64,000 nt of DNA from Solirubrum puertoriconensis. GTDB taxonomy: Bacteria; Bacteroidota; Bacteroidia; Cytophagales; Hymenobacteraceae. Positions 46,053 to 54,509 of this stretch are shown here, piece after piece. Within the stretch, counting starts at the first letter, position 1; each line of letters opens with the position of its first letter. Position numbers and translations under genes: made by a program. Where the stretch lies: assembly GCF_001483135.1 (NCBI RefSeq), contig NZ_LNAL01000002.1, forward strand, positions 11 to 64,010, read 5' to 3'. The notes below the pieces were generated by a model. It had not been told where the DNA came from and did not search any database. It saw nothing but the letters and a program-made list of their open reading frames with translations.

Positions 46053-46060
46053 TACTTTTG
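46053..46060 (+). promoter_or_regulatory. Possible -7 element of ispD
   Basis: TACTTTTG, 36 nt before the chosen ispD start; the -33 part is not convincing. Confidence 0.3.
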
Positions 46061-46095
46061 GCCAGCCAAGGCCCAACGCAGCCTTATTCCTGCTT

Positions 46096-46776
46096 ATGCC
46101 CCTTCCTCGCTTTGCCATTATCGTAGCGGGTGGCACCGGTACCCGCATGGGCGCCGGCCGCCCCAAGCAGTTTTTGAAACTGCAGAACGAGCCCGTGCTG
46201 CTGCACACGTTGCGCCGCTTTGCCGCTCCGGCCTTGGGTGTGCAGCGCCTCGTGTTGGTGCTACCTGCCGATCAGTTCGACGTTTGGCAAGAGCTGCACG
46301 CCCAGTACGCCCCGGAGTTGCAGCACGAGGTAGTAGCCGGCGGCGCTACCCGCTGGGCCTCGGTGCGGCAGGGCTTGCTGCAACTAGGCGAGCAAACCGA
46401 AGGCGTAGTAGCCGTGCACGACGGCGTGCGGCCGCTCACGCCGCTTAGCGTAATCGAAAACACGTATGCCGCAGCCGAGCAGCACGGCGCGGCCATTGCT
46501 GCCGTACCGCCCAAGGATTCGGTGCGCGGCTTATCGGCAACGGGCTCGTACGCACTCGACCGCTCGCGGCTTCGCTTGGTGCAAACGCCGCAGTGCTTTG
46601 AGTTGGGTTTGCTGCGCCGCGCCTACCAAATGCCCGAGCTGCCCACCTTTACCGACGATGCCAGCGTGGTAGAAGACCTGCACCCCATTCAGCTCGTGCA
46701 GGGCGACTACTGCAACATCAAAATCACCACCCCCGACGACTTGCTGCTGGCCGAAGCCCTGCTGCGGCACACCTAG
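46096..46776 (+). CDS. ispD: 2-C-methyl-D-erythritol 4-phosphate cytidylyltransferase
   Basis: 226 residues from MPLPRFAIIVAGGTGTRMG. Makes CDP-methylerythritol in the MEP isoprenoid pathway, which also feeds the carotenoids that CrtY acts on. The CTP loop AGGTGTRMGAGRPKQF, VVAVHDGVRPL, PPKDSVRG, and TDDASVVE are all there. The reading from 45973 would start inside the queA terminator. The stop TAG is part of a CCTAGG (46772-46777). The hydratase gene follows 63 nt later. Confidence 0.95.
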   Translation: MPLPRFAIIVAGGTGTRMGAGRPKQFLKLQNEPVLLHTLRRFAAPALGVQRLVLVLPADQFDVWQELHAQYAPELQHEVVAGGATRWASVRQGLLQLGEQTEGVVAVHDGVRPLTPLSVIENTYAAAEQHGAAIAAVPPKDSVRGLSATGSYALDRSRLRLVQTPQCFELGLLRRAYQMPELPTFTDDASVVEDLHPIQLVQGDYCNIKITTPDDLLLAEALLRHT

Positions 46777-46839
46777 GCCACCAACGCCCGGCACTGCGGC
46801 TTGGCTACTAACTTGCGCACCCTACCATTCCCACTCCCG

Positions 46840-47637
46840 ATGTCGAACTACACCTGCCTGCTTTACGAAGTACGCCCCGATGGCGTGGCTACCATCACCC
46901 TTAACCGCCCCGACGTATTCAACGCCTTCAACGACGCGCAGAGCTACGAGCTGCAGGATGCCCTGAAGCAAGTAGCCCGCGATGCGCAGGTGCGTGCTGT
47001 GGTGCTTACGGGTGCAGGCCGGGCGTTCTGCTCGGGCCAGGATCTGAAAGCTTCGCAGCAAGCGGAGGTTACCAGCGACCGGGCTTTTTATGATTCCCTG
47101 CACCAGCGCTACAACCCTATTATCCGGGCCATGCGGGCCTTGCCGAAGCCCATCATCTGCCGCCTCAACGGCGTAGCCGCGGGCGCCGGCTGCTCCCTGG
47201 CCCTGGCCTGCGACGCTATCGTGGCGTCGTCGGAGGCTTCGCTGATTGAGGTGTTCATCAACATCGGGCTCGTGCCCGATTCGGGTTCGTCGTACTTTTT
47301 GCCGCGCGTTGTGGGGTCGCTCAAGGCTTTTGAGCTTTGCACCCTCGGCTCCAAAGTACCCGCCGACGAGGCCTTGCGCCTAGGTTTAGTAAACCAAGTG
47401 GTAGCTCCTGAGCAACTCGACGAGGCGGCTTATGCCCTAGCCTCCCGCTACGCATCGGCGCCTACCAAAGCCATTGGCCTGATCAAGCAAATGCTGAACA
47501 AGTCGGGGGCCGCTACCCTCGACGAAATGCTCGATTACGAAGCCTATTGTCAGCAAATTGCTGGTGAAAGCGCCGATTACCAAGAAGGCGTGCAGGCGTT
47601 CAGCGAGAAGCGTAAGCCCGTATTTCAGGGCAAATAA
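46840..47637 (+). CDS. Enoyl-CoA hydratase/isomerase, PaaG-like
   Basis: 265 residues from MSNYTCLLYEVRPDGVATITLNRP. Crotonase fold: GAGRAFCSGQDLK (oxyanion region 1), NGVAAGAGCSLALACD (region 2), EVFINIGLVPDSGSSYFLPR and the FSEKRKPVFQGK end. The GLVPDSG segment, with Asp in place of the usual catalytic Glu, fits PaaG-type isomerases of phenylacetate degradation. No other paa genes are near, so a general role in fatty acid or aromatic breakdown cannot be excluded. Confidence 0.88.
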   Translation: MSNYTCLLYEVRPDGVATITLNRPDVFNAFNDAQSYELQDALKQVARDAQVRAVVLTGAGRAFCSGQDLKASQQAEVTSDRAFYDSLHQRYNPIIRAMRALPKPIICRLNGVAAGAGCSLALACDAIVASSEASLIEVFINIGLVPDSGSSYFLPRVVGSLKAFELCTLGSKVPADEALRLGLVNQVVAPEQLDEAAYALASRYASAPTKAIGLIKQMLNKSGAATLDEMLDYEAYCQQIAGESADYQEGVQAFSEKRKPVFQGK

Positions 47638-47658
47638 GCTAGTTAACCAGCCCTTTAC

Positions 47659-47694
47659 ACAGCCTGCTCCGCTACCTCGGAGCAGGCTGTTTTT
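47659..47694 (+). terminator. Terminator of the enoyl-CoA hydratase gene
   Basis: Perfect stem ACAGCCTGCTCCG with a 6-nt loop, then TTTTTG. Confidence 0.85.
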
Positions 47695-47896
47695 GTACCA
47701 GCGGGCTGCTGCTCCGAGGTCTTTGCAAGGCCACTTAATCTAGCATGTGAGCCTTAGGCAGCATTGCCCAATTATGTAATTCAAAAACTCCGGGCCCATA
47801 CGTAGCCCTAGCAGCTGCTTTTGCGTACATGCCATCCGCGGCCTGCCTCAGATGCAGGCACGTAGCCAAGCCAAAACCCTACTTATTCTACCCGCT

Positions 47897-48241
47897 ATGG
47901 AAAACCAGCTCCAGCAAAACCTCGACAAAATCATGCCCGAGGACCTGGCCCGCACTTTCGAAAGTGCTTACCACGTGATTCAAGGCAACAACGACCACAT
48001 GGAAGACCTGCTGCGCCACGGCGGAGCACTGCTGCGCAAAGCCAGCCAGCGCTTCACGCCTACGCAGCTGGTACTCGGCATTGCGGTACTGGCCGTTGGT
48101 ACGGTAATCGTGCTCACTAAGTATTCCGATCAGATTCAGGATGCGATTGAGGACTTGACCGACGACAACGACAACAACGGCCAACAGGGCCGCGGTGGCG
48201 CCCAGCCGAAAAACAAACAGCCGCAGCAAGGCCAGCAATAG
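47897..48241 (+). CDS. Small membrane-anchored hypothetical protein
   Basis: 114 residues from MENQLQQNLDKIMPEDLARTFESAY. A helical amphipathic N-terminal half (HVIQGNNDHMEDLLRHGGALLRKASQRF) leads to one membrane helix (QLVLGIAVLAVGTVIVLT, about 57-74) and an acidic/Asn/Gln tail (DDNDNNGQQG, then KNKQPQQGQQ). No family recognised. It stands alone between two terminators; no signal peptide. Confidence 0.6.
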   Translation: MENQLQQNLDKIMPEDLARTFESAYHVIQGNNDHMEDLLRHGGALLRKASQRFTPTQLVLGIAVLAVGTVIVLTKYSDQIQDAIEDLTDDNDNNGQQGRGGAQPKNKQPQQGQQ

Positions 48242-48263
48242 TCTGTAACAGCCTCTAAGTCAG

Positions 48264-48305
48264 AAGGCCCGCTTTGGAAAATTCCTTTCCGAAGCGGGCC
48301 TTTTT
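48264..48305 (+). terminator. Terminator of the small membrane protein gene
   Basis: AAGGCCCGCTT / GAAGCGGGCCTT stem with an inner hairpin loop, then TTTTT. Confidence 0.8.
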
Positions 48306-48408
48306 GCGTGTTCACATCATCATGTGATTGCACTTAGCCGTCATTAGCCTGTAATCTTGCATCATAAACAAACCATACGCCACCAATAAAGTACCACACT
48401 GCACTGCT

Positions 48409-48618
48409 ATGAAAACCCTTTGCTTCAGCCTGCTCTTCGCCGTTTTGGCCGCTGCTCCCTTTGAGGCCTCGTATGCTGCTTCGGCTACCGCAACCGAAAC
48501 CACTGCCTCCGTTTCGGCCGATACCAACGAGTTTGGCGGCGGTTATAAGCTCAAGCGCAAAAAGCGCAAGAAAAACCGCTCGATGCGTCGCTACCGCCGC
48601 CTGCGCGGTTTGCGCTAG
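48409..48618 (+). CDS. Secreted polybasic peptide 1
   Basis: 69 residues. Signal peptide (MKTLCFSLLFAVLAAAPFEASYA), then an Ala/Thr/Ser-rich spacer with acidic residues, GGG at 43-45, and a tail of 24 residues of which 15 are Lys or Arg (KLKRKKRKKNR, then RRYRRLRGLR). Same length and layout as the gene at 48803. Predicted exported; no family is recognised. A short peptide of this type could bind nucleic acid, lipid A or peptidoglycan, or be an antimicrobial; no export or immunity gene is visible. Confidence 0.7.
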   Translation: MKTLCFSLLFAVLAAAPFEASYAASATATETTASVSADTNEFGGGYKLKRKKRKKNRSMRRYRRLRGLR

Positions 48619-48668
48619 GTTGCGCGCCCCTTTGGCCTGCTTCAGTAAGCGCAATCAGTCCCTTACGG

Positions 48669-48705
48669 CCCCGGTTCAGGAGAAGATGCCTGATCCGGGG
48701 TTTTT
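48669..48705 (+). terminator. Terminator of polybasic peptide 1
   Basis: CCCCGGTTCAGG / CCTGATCCGGGG (one mismatch) with an 8-nt loop and TTTTTATTT. Confidence 0.75.
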
Positions 48706-48802
48706 ATTTCTTTTTATATAATTACTTGTATTTATCTATTTACAATCATTGATTAGCACAACAATAACTAAATACAACACCAACTAACAACCAAACCACC
48801 GT

Positions 48803-49012
48803 ATGAAGCTAACCTGCTACGCACTGTTGCTGGCGGTACTGGCCTCTGTGCCGGCCGAAGCCGCCGTTTCCGAAACTCCCGACGCCGCGGCCACGCCCAG
48901 TGCCGTGTTGAAAGCCGATGAATTGGGTGGAGGCGACAAGTTCAAACGCAAAAAGCGCAAGAAGAACCGCACCGCCATGCGCCACCGCCGGCATCGTATG
49001 CGCATGCGCTAA
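48803..49012 (+). CDS. Secreted polybasic peptide 2
   Basis: 69 residues, paralogue of peptide 1. Signal peptide (MKLTCYALLLAVLASVPAEA), acidic/Ala spacer, GGG at 42-44, and tail KFKRKKRKKNR then RHRRHRMRMR (15 Lys/Arg of 25). The core K[LF]KRKKRKKNR is identical in both, while the spacer has diverged, so the tail seems to be under selection. The AT-rich 100 bp upstream likely hold its own promoter. Convergent with the YedK gene, 5 bp apart. Confidence 0.7.
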   Translation: MKLTCYALLLAVLASVPAEAAVSETPDAAATPSAVLKADELGGGDKFKRKKRKKNRTAMRHRRHRMRMR

Positions 49013-49017
49013 GCAAC

Positions 49018-49683
49018 CTAGGCCGCGGGCTCCAGCACCGAAGGGTCGTTGTGAGCGGGCGAGTTTACCAGTGTCGTCACGGCATACTCTTTCAGCAAGC
49101 CGTCGGGCAACGGGCGCAATAGCGCCTGGTGTTCGGCGGCTGTTGCGTCTTCATCCAGCCAAGCAAGTTCGGCTTCGCGCGAGGGCAAAATCACGGGCAT
49201 GCGGTTGTGCAACCGCGCCACCAGCTCGTTGGGCTCGGTGGTAACAATAGTGAACGTGGGCACCACCTCGCCCGTGGTGCGGTCGGCCCATTCGTCCCAC
49301 AACCCAGCAAAGGCAAAGGGCTGCTCGTCGAGGCGCAGAATGCGGTGCGGCACCTTGCCACGGGCCGTTTGCTGCCATTCGTAAAAGCTATCGGCCAGTA
49401 CCAGGCAGCGGCGGCGCTGCAGCAGCTGCCGAAATGAGGGCTTTTCACCTAGGGTTTCGGCACGGGCATTGATGGGCTTGGCCGCTTGGCGTACCTCTTT
49501 CACCCAAGCGGGTATCAGGCCCCATTGCACCAATTGAATTTCGTGCGGTGCAAGGTTGGTAACAATGGGCATGCGCTGCGAAGGCGCGGCATTGTAGCTG
49601 GTTGGGGCGGGTTCGGTAAAAGTGGCGTCGAAGCGCTGCTCTACCGTTGGAGCGGGGGCAATAAAGGTGTAACGGCCGCACAT
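49018..49683 (-). CDS. yedK: SOS response-associated peptidase (YedK/HMCES, SRAP domain)
   Basis: 221 residues. Crosslinks to abasic sites in single-stranded DNA through its N-terminal Cys2 (after Met removal) and so shields them. MCGRYTF, PINARAET (Asn72), SFYEW (Glu102) and LHNRMPVIL (His159) are the active-site set, all intact. Its stop TAG lies in a CCTAGG (49017-49022). Confidence 0.94.
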   Translation of the reverse strand: MCGRYTFIAPAPTVEQRFDATFTEPAPTSYNAAPSQRMPIVTNLAPHEIQLVQWGLIPAWVKEVRQAAKPINARAETLGEKPSFRQLLQRRRCLVLADSFYEWQQTARGKVPHRILRLDEQPFAFAGLWDEWADRTTGEVVPTFTIVTTEPNELVARLHNRMPVILPSREAELAWLDEDATAAEHQALLRPLPDGLLKEYAVTTLVNSPAHNDPSVLEPAA

Positions 49684-49897
49684 AGGAGCATTCAGAAGAT
49701 TGGCTTTGTCCTAAAACGGAATAACACGGCATAAGATACTTTTCAACTAATAATTGATGAGCTAGCCGTGGTTTTGCTTTGGCCAAATAGTACCTTTACT
49801 AAGTCGGAATCAACCTTTTGTACCAATACAAGCTGCACTAGCTTTTTAGCAAGGTTGATTTTGATGTTGCTGCCCGCCCCACCGCTTGCTTCTGCCT

Positions 49898-50410
49898 ATG
49901 CCCCAATTTTACTCTTTGCACGAAAGCCCCGGAATTACCATTTCGCACGACAAGCAGAACTGCTGGCTGTACATGCAATGGCTGGGCAACCAAAACGCGG
50001 AAAGCATTCGGGAAGGCTGCTTGCTGCTGCTGCATTACCTGCACGAAACAAAGTGTGTGAAGCTGCTTAACGACGACACACACGTAACCATTGCCGCGCA
50101 ACCCTCGGGTACCGCTTTGAACTGGCAGGCAGAAGAAGTGCCTCTCGAGGGCTCGGCGGCTTGGGTGGGCAGCTCGTTTTACACCATGCTGGCCGATGCA
50201 GGCCTGCAGTACATTGCTTGGGTAAACGCACCTAGCGTACTCAACCGCCGTACCGCCGACTTAGCCTTGGCCGTAAGCGAAACCGTGCAGCTATCCGATA
50301 ACCGCCCGCTTGTTGCCACCTTCGACGACTTGGCCTCGGCGTACGAGTGGCTGCAGAAGCGCGAAGTCAAGCGCACGTTTTCCAGCGAGGTACCGTCGTT
50401 CATTCATTAA
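49898..50410 (+). CDS. STAS-like paralogue C
   Basis: 170 residues from MPQFYSLHESPGITISHDKQ. Shares NCWLYMQWLGNQ, GCLLLLHYLHETKCVKLLNDD, LQYIAWVNA and TFDDLASAYEWLQK with the protein at 25589, the last segment almost identically. Somewhat longer in the middle (residues 70-95). Predicted cytoplasmic. The function is unknown; SpoIIAA/STAS-like fold is an inference. Convergent with the aquaporin gene. Confidence 0.7.
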   Translation: MPQFYSLHESPGITISHDKQNCWLYMQWLGNQNAESIREGCLLLLHYLHETKCVKLLNDDTHVTIAAQPSGTALNWQAEEVPLEGSAAWVGSSFYTMLADAGLQYIAWVNAPSVLNRRTADLALAVSETVQLSDNRPLVATFDDLASAYEWLQKREVKRTFSSEVPSFIH

Positions 50411-50419
50411 GCTACTGGT

Positions 50420-51280
50420 TTACGCTTCGCGCTCGGTGGCGTGCGCATCGGGGTATTGCGGCGGCTCGGCAGCATCGGCACTTTGGTAAAGTGGCCCGCC
50501 TGTGCCGCTTTGGCAACCCGCCAGCACAGCACACGCCAACGGTTGCCCGTGGTATAAGCGCTGAAACAATACGGTAGCCCCCCAAGCGGCGGCTGTGGTT
50601 GCCACGATATAAATCCAGAGCCCCTGGTAACTACCCGCTGCCACGGCTGCTCCCAGCGAGCGGGCTGGGTTCAAGCTCATGCCCGAATACGGCGTTTCGA
50701 AGTAGATGTACAAGGCCAGCAGCACACCCACCAACCAGCCGGTGTACTTCTTGTAACGCTCGGAGTGTAGCGCTAGCAGCAGTACCAGCATCAGCACGAA
50801 CGTAATCACAAACTCGGCGCTAAAGGCCAGCCACCAGCCGTTAGGGCCGGGCGGTGGGTGCGTCACTACATGATTCACGGCCGGGTGCGCGTACAGCTCG
50901 CCCAACACCAGCTTCATGAGCTGCCCGGCGCACACGGCACCCAGGCATTGCGCAAGCACGTACCACAAGGCATCGGCGGTGCTGATTTTACCGAGGTGCC
51001 AAAAGCCTACCGTTACGGCCGGATTGATGTGCGCCCCCGAGCGTTTACCCCAGGGGCTGTACACAATGCCCACAATCACCAAGCCCATCAGCAGGCCCAT
51101 AATACCTAGGCGCAATTGGTGCTGCTCGGCAAACGCCTGCCGCACCCACGATGCCGGGTGCTCCAGCACGACCGTAAACAAGCTGGCACTGCTCAAAAAG
51201 AAGGCAATGCCGGCGGCTTCGGCTAAGTAATAAGGCCAATGGCGGCGCAGAGCTGCGCCTAGGTGAAGGGCAACGGACAT
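50420..51280 (-). CDS. Aquaporin/glycerol channel (MIP family)
   Basis: 286 residues, six helices and two half-helices. NPA boxes at 86-88 (SGAHINPAVT) and 204-206 (SGMSLNPARS). GxxxG helix contacts are as usual. The residue after the second NPA is Arg (NPAR) as in all functional members. The loop and helix 5 do not decide between water and glycerol; the lack of a Asp two residues after NPAR favours AqpZ-type. The C-terminal tail (about 40 residues) is longer than usual and rich in Ala, Pro and acidic residues. Confidence 0.92.
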   Translation of the reverse strand: MSVALHLGAALRRHWPYYLAEAAGIAFFLSSASLFTVVLEHPASWVRQAFAEQHQLRLGIMGLLMGLVIVGIVYSPWGKRSGAHINPAVTVGFWHLGKISTADALWYVLAQCLGAVCAGQLMKLVLGELYAHPAVNHVVTHPPPGPNGWWLAFSAEFVITFVLMLVLLLALHSERYKKYTGWLVGVLLALYIYFETPYSGMSLNPARSLGAAVAAGSYQGLWIYIVATTAAAWGATVLFQRLYHGQPLACAVLAGCQSGTGGPLYQSADAAEPPQYPDAHATEREA

Positions 51281-51365
51281 GGACTGGTGCAGGCAACAAC
51301 CCTAGCTAAAACGCGGCTCCGGCTGTTGGGTTGAGTGGCAGTGATAAGCTTGCGTGCCGAATTGC

Positions 51366-52298
51366 CTACTTCCACCGAATCTTTTTGCCGGCGCCTTTCG
51401 CCTGCAACCGTTCCGGCACCCGGTCCAGGATGATGTCGCGCAGGGTGGTGAGCAGCGGCAACCGCACAAAGCTGTGGTGCACCACCAAGCTTACCTCGCG
51501 CACCGGTTCGGGCGCTGCAAAGCGCTTAATCATGGGATTGTTATTGATTTCATCGAGCACCGATAACTCAGGCACCAAGGTGTAGCCGCGGTTCAGGCGC
51601 ACCAGTTGCTTTAGGGTTTCGATGGAGCCACTCTCGTAGGTAAAGGGGCGGTTATCGGTGGCTGCAGCGGGCGTGCAGATGTTTAGCACCTGGTGCCGGA
51701 AGCAGTGGCCCTGCTGCAGCAGCCACAGCTCGTGCGCTTCTAGGTCGGCGGGCGCTACGGTAGCTTGCCCGTACAGCGGGTGCCCCGCCGATACGTAGGC
51801 CAAAAACGGCTCTTCGAGCAGCGGCACCTCTTGCAAGGCACGGTCTTCGAGTGGCGTTACGAGCAAGCCTACATCGAGGCGGTTGTCTTTCAGGCGCTGC
51901 ACTATCTGCTCGGTTTGCAGCTCCTCTACCTGCACGCGCAGCTGCGGGTGCCGCTCAACCAGCTCTAGCAAAAACAGCGGCACAATGTACTGCGCCAGCG
52001 TTGGGATGATTCCTAACCGCAGCTCACCTACCAACTCACCTTTCTCGAGCTGCACGGCCTCTTTGAGTTGCTTCACGGAACGCAGCACCTCGCGGGCATG
52101 CTGCACCACCTTGGCGCCAATGGCCGTGGGCTCGATGCCACCTTTTGTGCGGTGAAACAACAGCACGCCGAGTTCATCTTCCAGCTTTTGCACCTGCATG
52201 CTGAGCGTGGGCTGCGACACGAAGCATTTCTCCGCTGCCAGCACAAATTGGCGGTGCGTGTCGAGGGATACTAGGTACTCAAGCTGTTGCAGCGTCAT
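51366..52298 (-). CDS. oxyR: Peroxide-sensing LysR regulator OxyR
   Basis: 310 residues. LysR HTH at the N-terminus (MTLQQLEYLVSLDTHRQFVLAAEKCFVSQPTLS). The redox pair is exact: Cys199 and Cys208 in GHCFRHQVLNIC, the same numbers and spacing as in E. coli OxyR. On oxidation the disulfide changes DNA contacts and activates catalase and related genes. Divergent from katA, 121 bp apart, so it likely acts on that gap. Confidence 0.94.
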   Translation of the reverse strand: MTLQQLEYLVSLDTHRQFVLAAEKCFVSQPTLSMQVQKLEDELGVLLFHRTKGGIEPTAIGAKVVQHAREVLRSVKQLKEAVQLEKGELVGELRLGIIPTLAQYIVPLFLLELVERHPQLRVQVEELQTEQIVQRLKDNRLDVGLLVTPLEDRALQEVPLLEEPFLAYVSAGHPLYGQATVAPADLEAHELWLLQQGHCFRHQVLNICTPAAATDNRPFTYESGSIETLKQLVRLNRGYTLVPELSVLDEINNNPMIKRFAAPEPVREVSLVVHHSFVRLPLLTTLRDIILDRVPERLQAKGAGKKIRWK

Positions 52299-52419
52299 CG
52301 GCCTAGGGCTGTGTTCTTATATTATATTTATTAATACTCAAATCAAAATTATCGATTTTACTTATAAAACCCAGCCATTCACCTTTGCAGTGTTCCTCAA
52401 CAGTAAAACGTTGCCACCC
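52299..52419. promoter_or_regulatory. oxyR-katA divergent control region
   Basis: 121 bp with a very AT-rich core (52317-52372). On the plus strand CACCTTTG at 52380-52387 nearly fits the -7 consensus, 33 nt before katA, but no TTG is found at -33. That is what an activator-dependent promoter would show. An exact OxyR site cannot be read by eye. Confidence 0.45.
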
Positions 52420-53931
52420 ATGGCCGATCAAACCAACTCGAACAAACTGACGACTGCCTCGGGCCGTCCTATCTGGGACAACCAAAACTCTGTATCGGTA
52501 GGCCAGCGCGGCCCTTTACTGCTGCAAGACTACCTGCTGCACGAAAAGTTGGCCCACTTCAACCGCGAGCGTTTGCCCGAGCGCGTAGTGCACGCCAAAG
52601 GCTCGGGCGCTTACGGCACCTTTACTGTAACGCACGATTTGACGCGCTATACCCGCGCCAAACTGTTTTCGGAAGTTGGTAAGCAAACGCGCGTGTTTCT
52701 GCGCTTCAGCACCGTAGGGGGCGAAAAGGGCTCGGCCGACACCGAACGCGACCCGCGCGGTTTCGCCGTGAAGTTTTACACCGAAGACGGCAACTGGGAC
52801 TTGGTGGGCAATAACACGCCGGTGTTCTTCATCAAAGAACCGGTGAAGTTTCCCGACTTCATCCATACCCAAAAGCGCGACCCGTTTACCAACTGCAAGT
52901 CGCCCACGGCCATGTGGGACTTCTGGAGCCTGAACCCCGAATCGTTGCATCAGGTGCTCATTCTGATGTCGGACCGCGGCACGCCCTACGGCTACCGCCA
53001 CATGCACGGCTTCGGCTCGCACACGTTCTCGTTTATCAACCAAGATAACGAGCGCGTGTACGTGAAATTCCACTTTATCACGCAGCAAGGCATCAAGAAC
53101 TTCTCGGCCGAAGAAGCTACCGCAATGAAGGGCCTCGACCCCGACTTTGCGCAGCGCGACCTAGTAGAAGCCATTGAGCGCGGCGACTTCCCGCGCTGGA
53201 CGCTGAAGGTGCAGATCATGACCGAGGAGCAAGCCGCCGCGTTCCGCTGGAACCCCTTCGACCTAACCAAGGTGTGGCCCAAGGCCGATTTCCCGCTGCA
53301 CGAGCTGGGCGTGCTGGAGCTGAACGAAAACCCCGTGAACTACCACGCCCACGTAGAGCAATCGGCGTTTGCACCGGCGCACGTGGTGGATGGCATTGGC
53401 TACTCGCCCGACCGCATGCTGCAGGGCCGCATTCTCTCCTATCCCGATGCGCAGCGCTACCGCCTAGGTGGCAACTACGAGCAACTGCCCGTGAACCGCT
53501 GCCCCTACGCCACCAACAACTACCAGCGCGACGGCCTGATGGCCTTGGGCGACAACGGCGGTGCCGGCCCGAACTACTTCCCGAACTCGTTCGGCGGCCC
53601 GCAGGAAGACCGCACCGTGGGCGAGCCCGCCGAGCACCTCGCGGGCTTGGCTGCCCGCCACGACCGCAACTCCCCCGGCGAAGACGACCACTACACGCAG
53701 CCCGGCAACTTCTACCGCCTGCTCGACCTAGGCGCGCAGCAGCGCCTGGTGCAAAACATCGTGGGCGCCATGAGCGGCATTGCCGGCCCCAAGCGCGACG
53801 AAATCATTAACCGCCAGCTTTGCCACTTCTTCCGCGCCGACCTAGGCCTCGGAATGGCCGTTGCCCAGAGCCTGGGCGTGAATATCTCGATGCCGGCCCA
53901 CCCCGCCCCGGCCGAAAGTGCAACCGTGTAA
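52420..53931 (+). CDS. katA: Clade 3-like monofunctional catalase
   Basis: 503 residues from MADQTNSNKLTTASGRPIWDNQ. Splits hydrogen peroxide. Active-site His58 in VVHAKGSGAYG, Asn in GNWDLVGNNTPVFF, and the haem Tyr341 in RILSYPDAQRYRLG are present. Length fits the small-subunit type (about 480-510 residues). Divergent from oxyR, which probably activates it. Three CCTAGG copies lie in Leu-Gly codons. Followed by a terminator. Confidence 0.95.
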   Translation: MADQTNSNKLTTASGRPIWDNQNSVSVGQRGPLLLQDYLLHEKLAHFNRERLPERVVHAKGSGAYGTFTVTHDLTRYTRAKLFSEVGKQTRVFLRFSTVGGEKGSADTERDPRGFAVKFYTEDGNWDLVGNNTPVFFIKEPVKFPDFIHTQKRDPFTNCKSPTAMWDFWSLNPESLHQVLILMSDRGTPYGYRHMHGFGSHTFSFINQDNERVYVKFHFITQQGIKNFSAEEATAMKGLDPDFAQRDLVEAIERGDFPRWTLKVQIMTEEQAAAFRWNPFDLTKVWPKADFPLHELGVLELNENPVNYHAHVEQSAFAPAHVVDGIGYSPDRMLQGRILSYPDAQRYRLGGNYEQLPVNRCPYATNNYQRDGLMALGDNGGAGPNYFPNSFGGPQEDRTVGEPAEHLAGLAARHDRNSPGEDDHYTQPGNFYRLLDLGAQQRLVQNIVGAMSGIAGPKRDEIINRQLCHFFRADLGLGMAVAQSLGVNISMPAHPAPAESATV

Positions 53932-53968
53932 GGGTTGTAAATACATCGGTTTAAGTAAACTCATTGCA

Positions 53969-54006
53969 CGGAAAAAGCCAGCTTCCCTAGGGAAGCCGGC
54001 TTTTCT
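53969..54006 (+). terminator. Terminator of katA
   Basis: AAAAGCCAGCTTCC / GGAAGCCGGCTTTT (one mismatch), then TTCTTCTTT. The apex GCTTCCCTAGGGAAGC is a perfect palindrome with CCTAGG in its centre. Confidence 0.8.
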
Positions 54007-54022
54007 TCTTTCTATGCAAGCC

Positions 54023-54466
54023 CTACTGCAACGGAATGCCGAAAGCCTTGGCCATTACCAGCGGATTGAAGTACTCGGTGTACTCCACGATGCGCCCATC
54101 CTGTAGGCGGAAGGTGCCGAGGTAATCGTTCTCGTACTTGCCGCCCGCTTTGATGTCGATTTCGCCGCGGAACTGCACGAAGAGAAAATTGGGGTCGTCG
54201 GTGGCGTAGATGGTGCGAGGGAAGCGCATTTGCCCAAACTGCTGCGGCAACGAGCTATACTGCCGGTAAATGGCCTCGCTGCCATCGAAGCTGGGTGGGA
54301 AGCCCGCAGGCACGTATGGATTGAGCTGCCGGCCGTGTTCGGCGAATACTTCGCGCAGCAACTCAAATTGCTGCGTTTCGAGGGCCGTGAAGAAGGTATC
54401 GACTACGTGCTTGTTGCGCTGTACCAACTCCGTATCGGCGGTGAGTAGTTCGGCTTGCGTTTCCAT
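54023..54466 (-). CDS. SnoaL/NTF2-like protein 1
   Basis: 147 residues, cone-shaped NTF2-like fold: N-terminal helices with VVDTFFTALETQQFELLREVFAEHGRQLNPY, then strands LFVQFRGEIDIKAGGKYENDYLGTFRLQDGRIVEYTEYFNP. Typical for SnoaL polyketide cyclase-like and related ligand pockets. Function unknown. Last gene of a likely four-gene minus-strand operon behind an AraC regulator. Confidence 0.8.
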   Translation of the reverse strand: METQAELLTADTELVQRNKHVVDTFFTALETQQFELLREVFAEHGRQLNPYVPAGFPPSFDGSEAIYRQYSSLPQQFGQMRFPRTIYATDDPNFLFVQFRGEIDIKAGGKYENDYLGTFRLQDGRIVEYTEYFNPLVMAKAFGIPLQ

Positions 54467-54509
54467 AAGACTGGTTCAAGTGATGAAATTAAGTGTTAGG
54501 GGGCGGGTC

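Noticed and set aside
45973-46095. Upstream extension of ispD
   Set aside because: It would begin in the queA terminator U-tract and contains no family residues.
48409-49012. Double-glycine bacteriocin class II assignment for the twin peptides
   Set aside because: They carry ordinary Sec-type signal peptides; the GGG lies after the spacer, no ABC peptidase-transporter is near, and the tails are far more basic than typical class II peptides.
52198-52419. Upstream extension of katA through the control region
   Set aside because: It would overlap the 5' part of oxyR and the AT-rich control region; the known catalase start fits at 52420.
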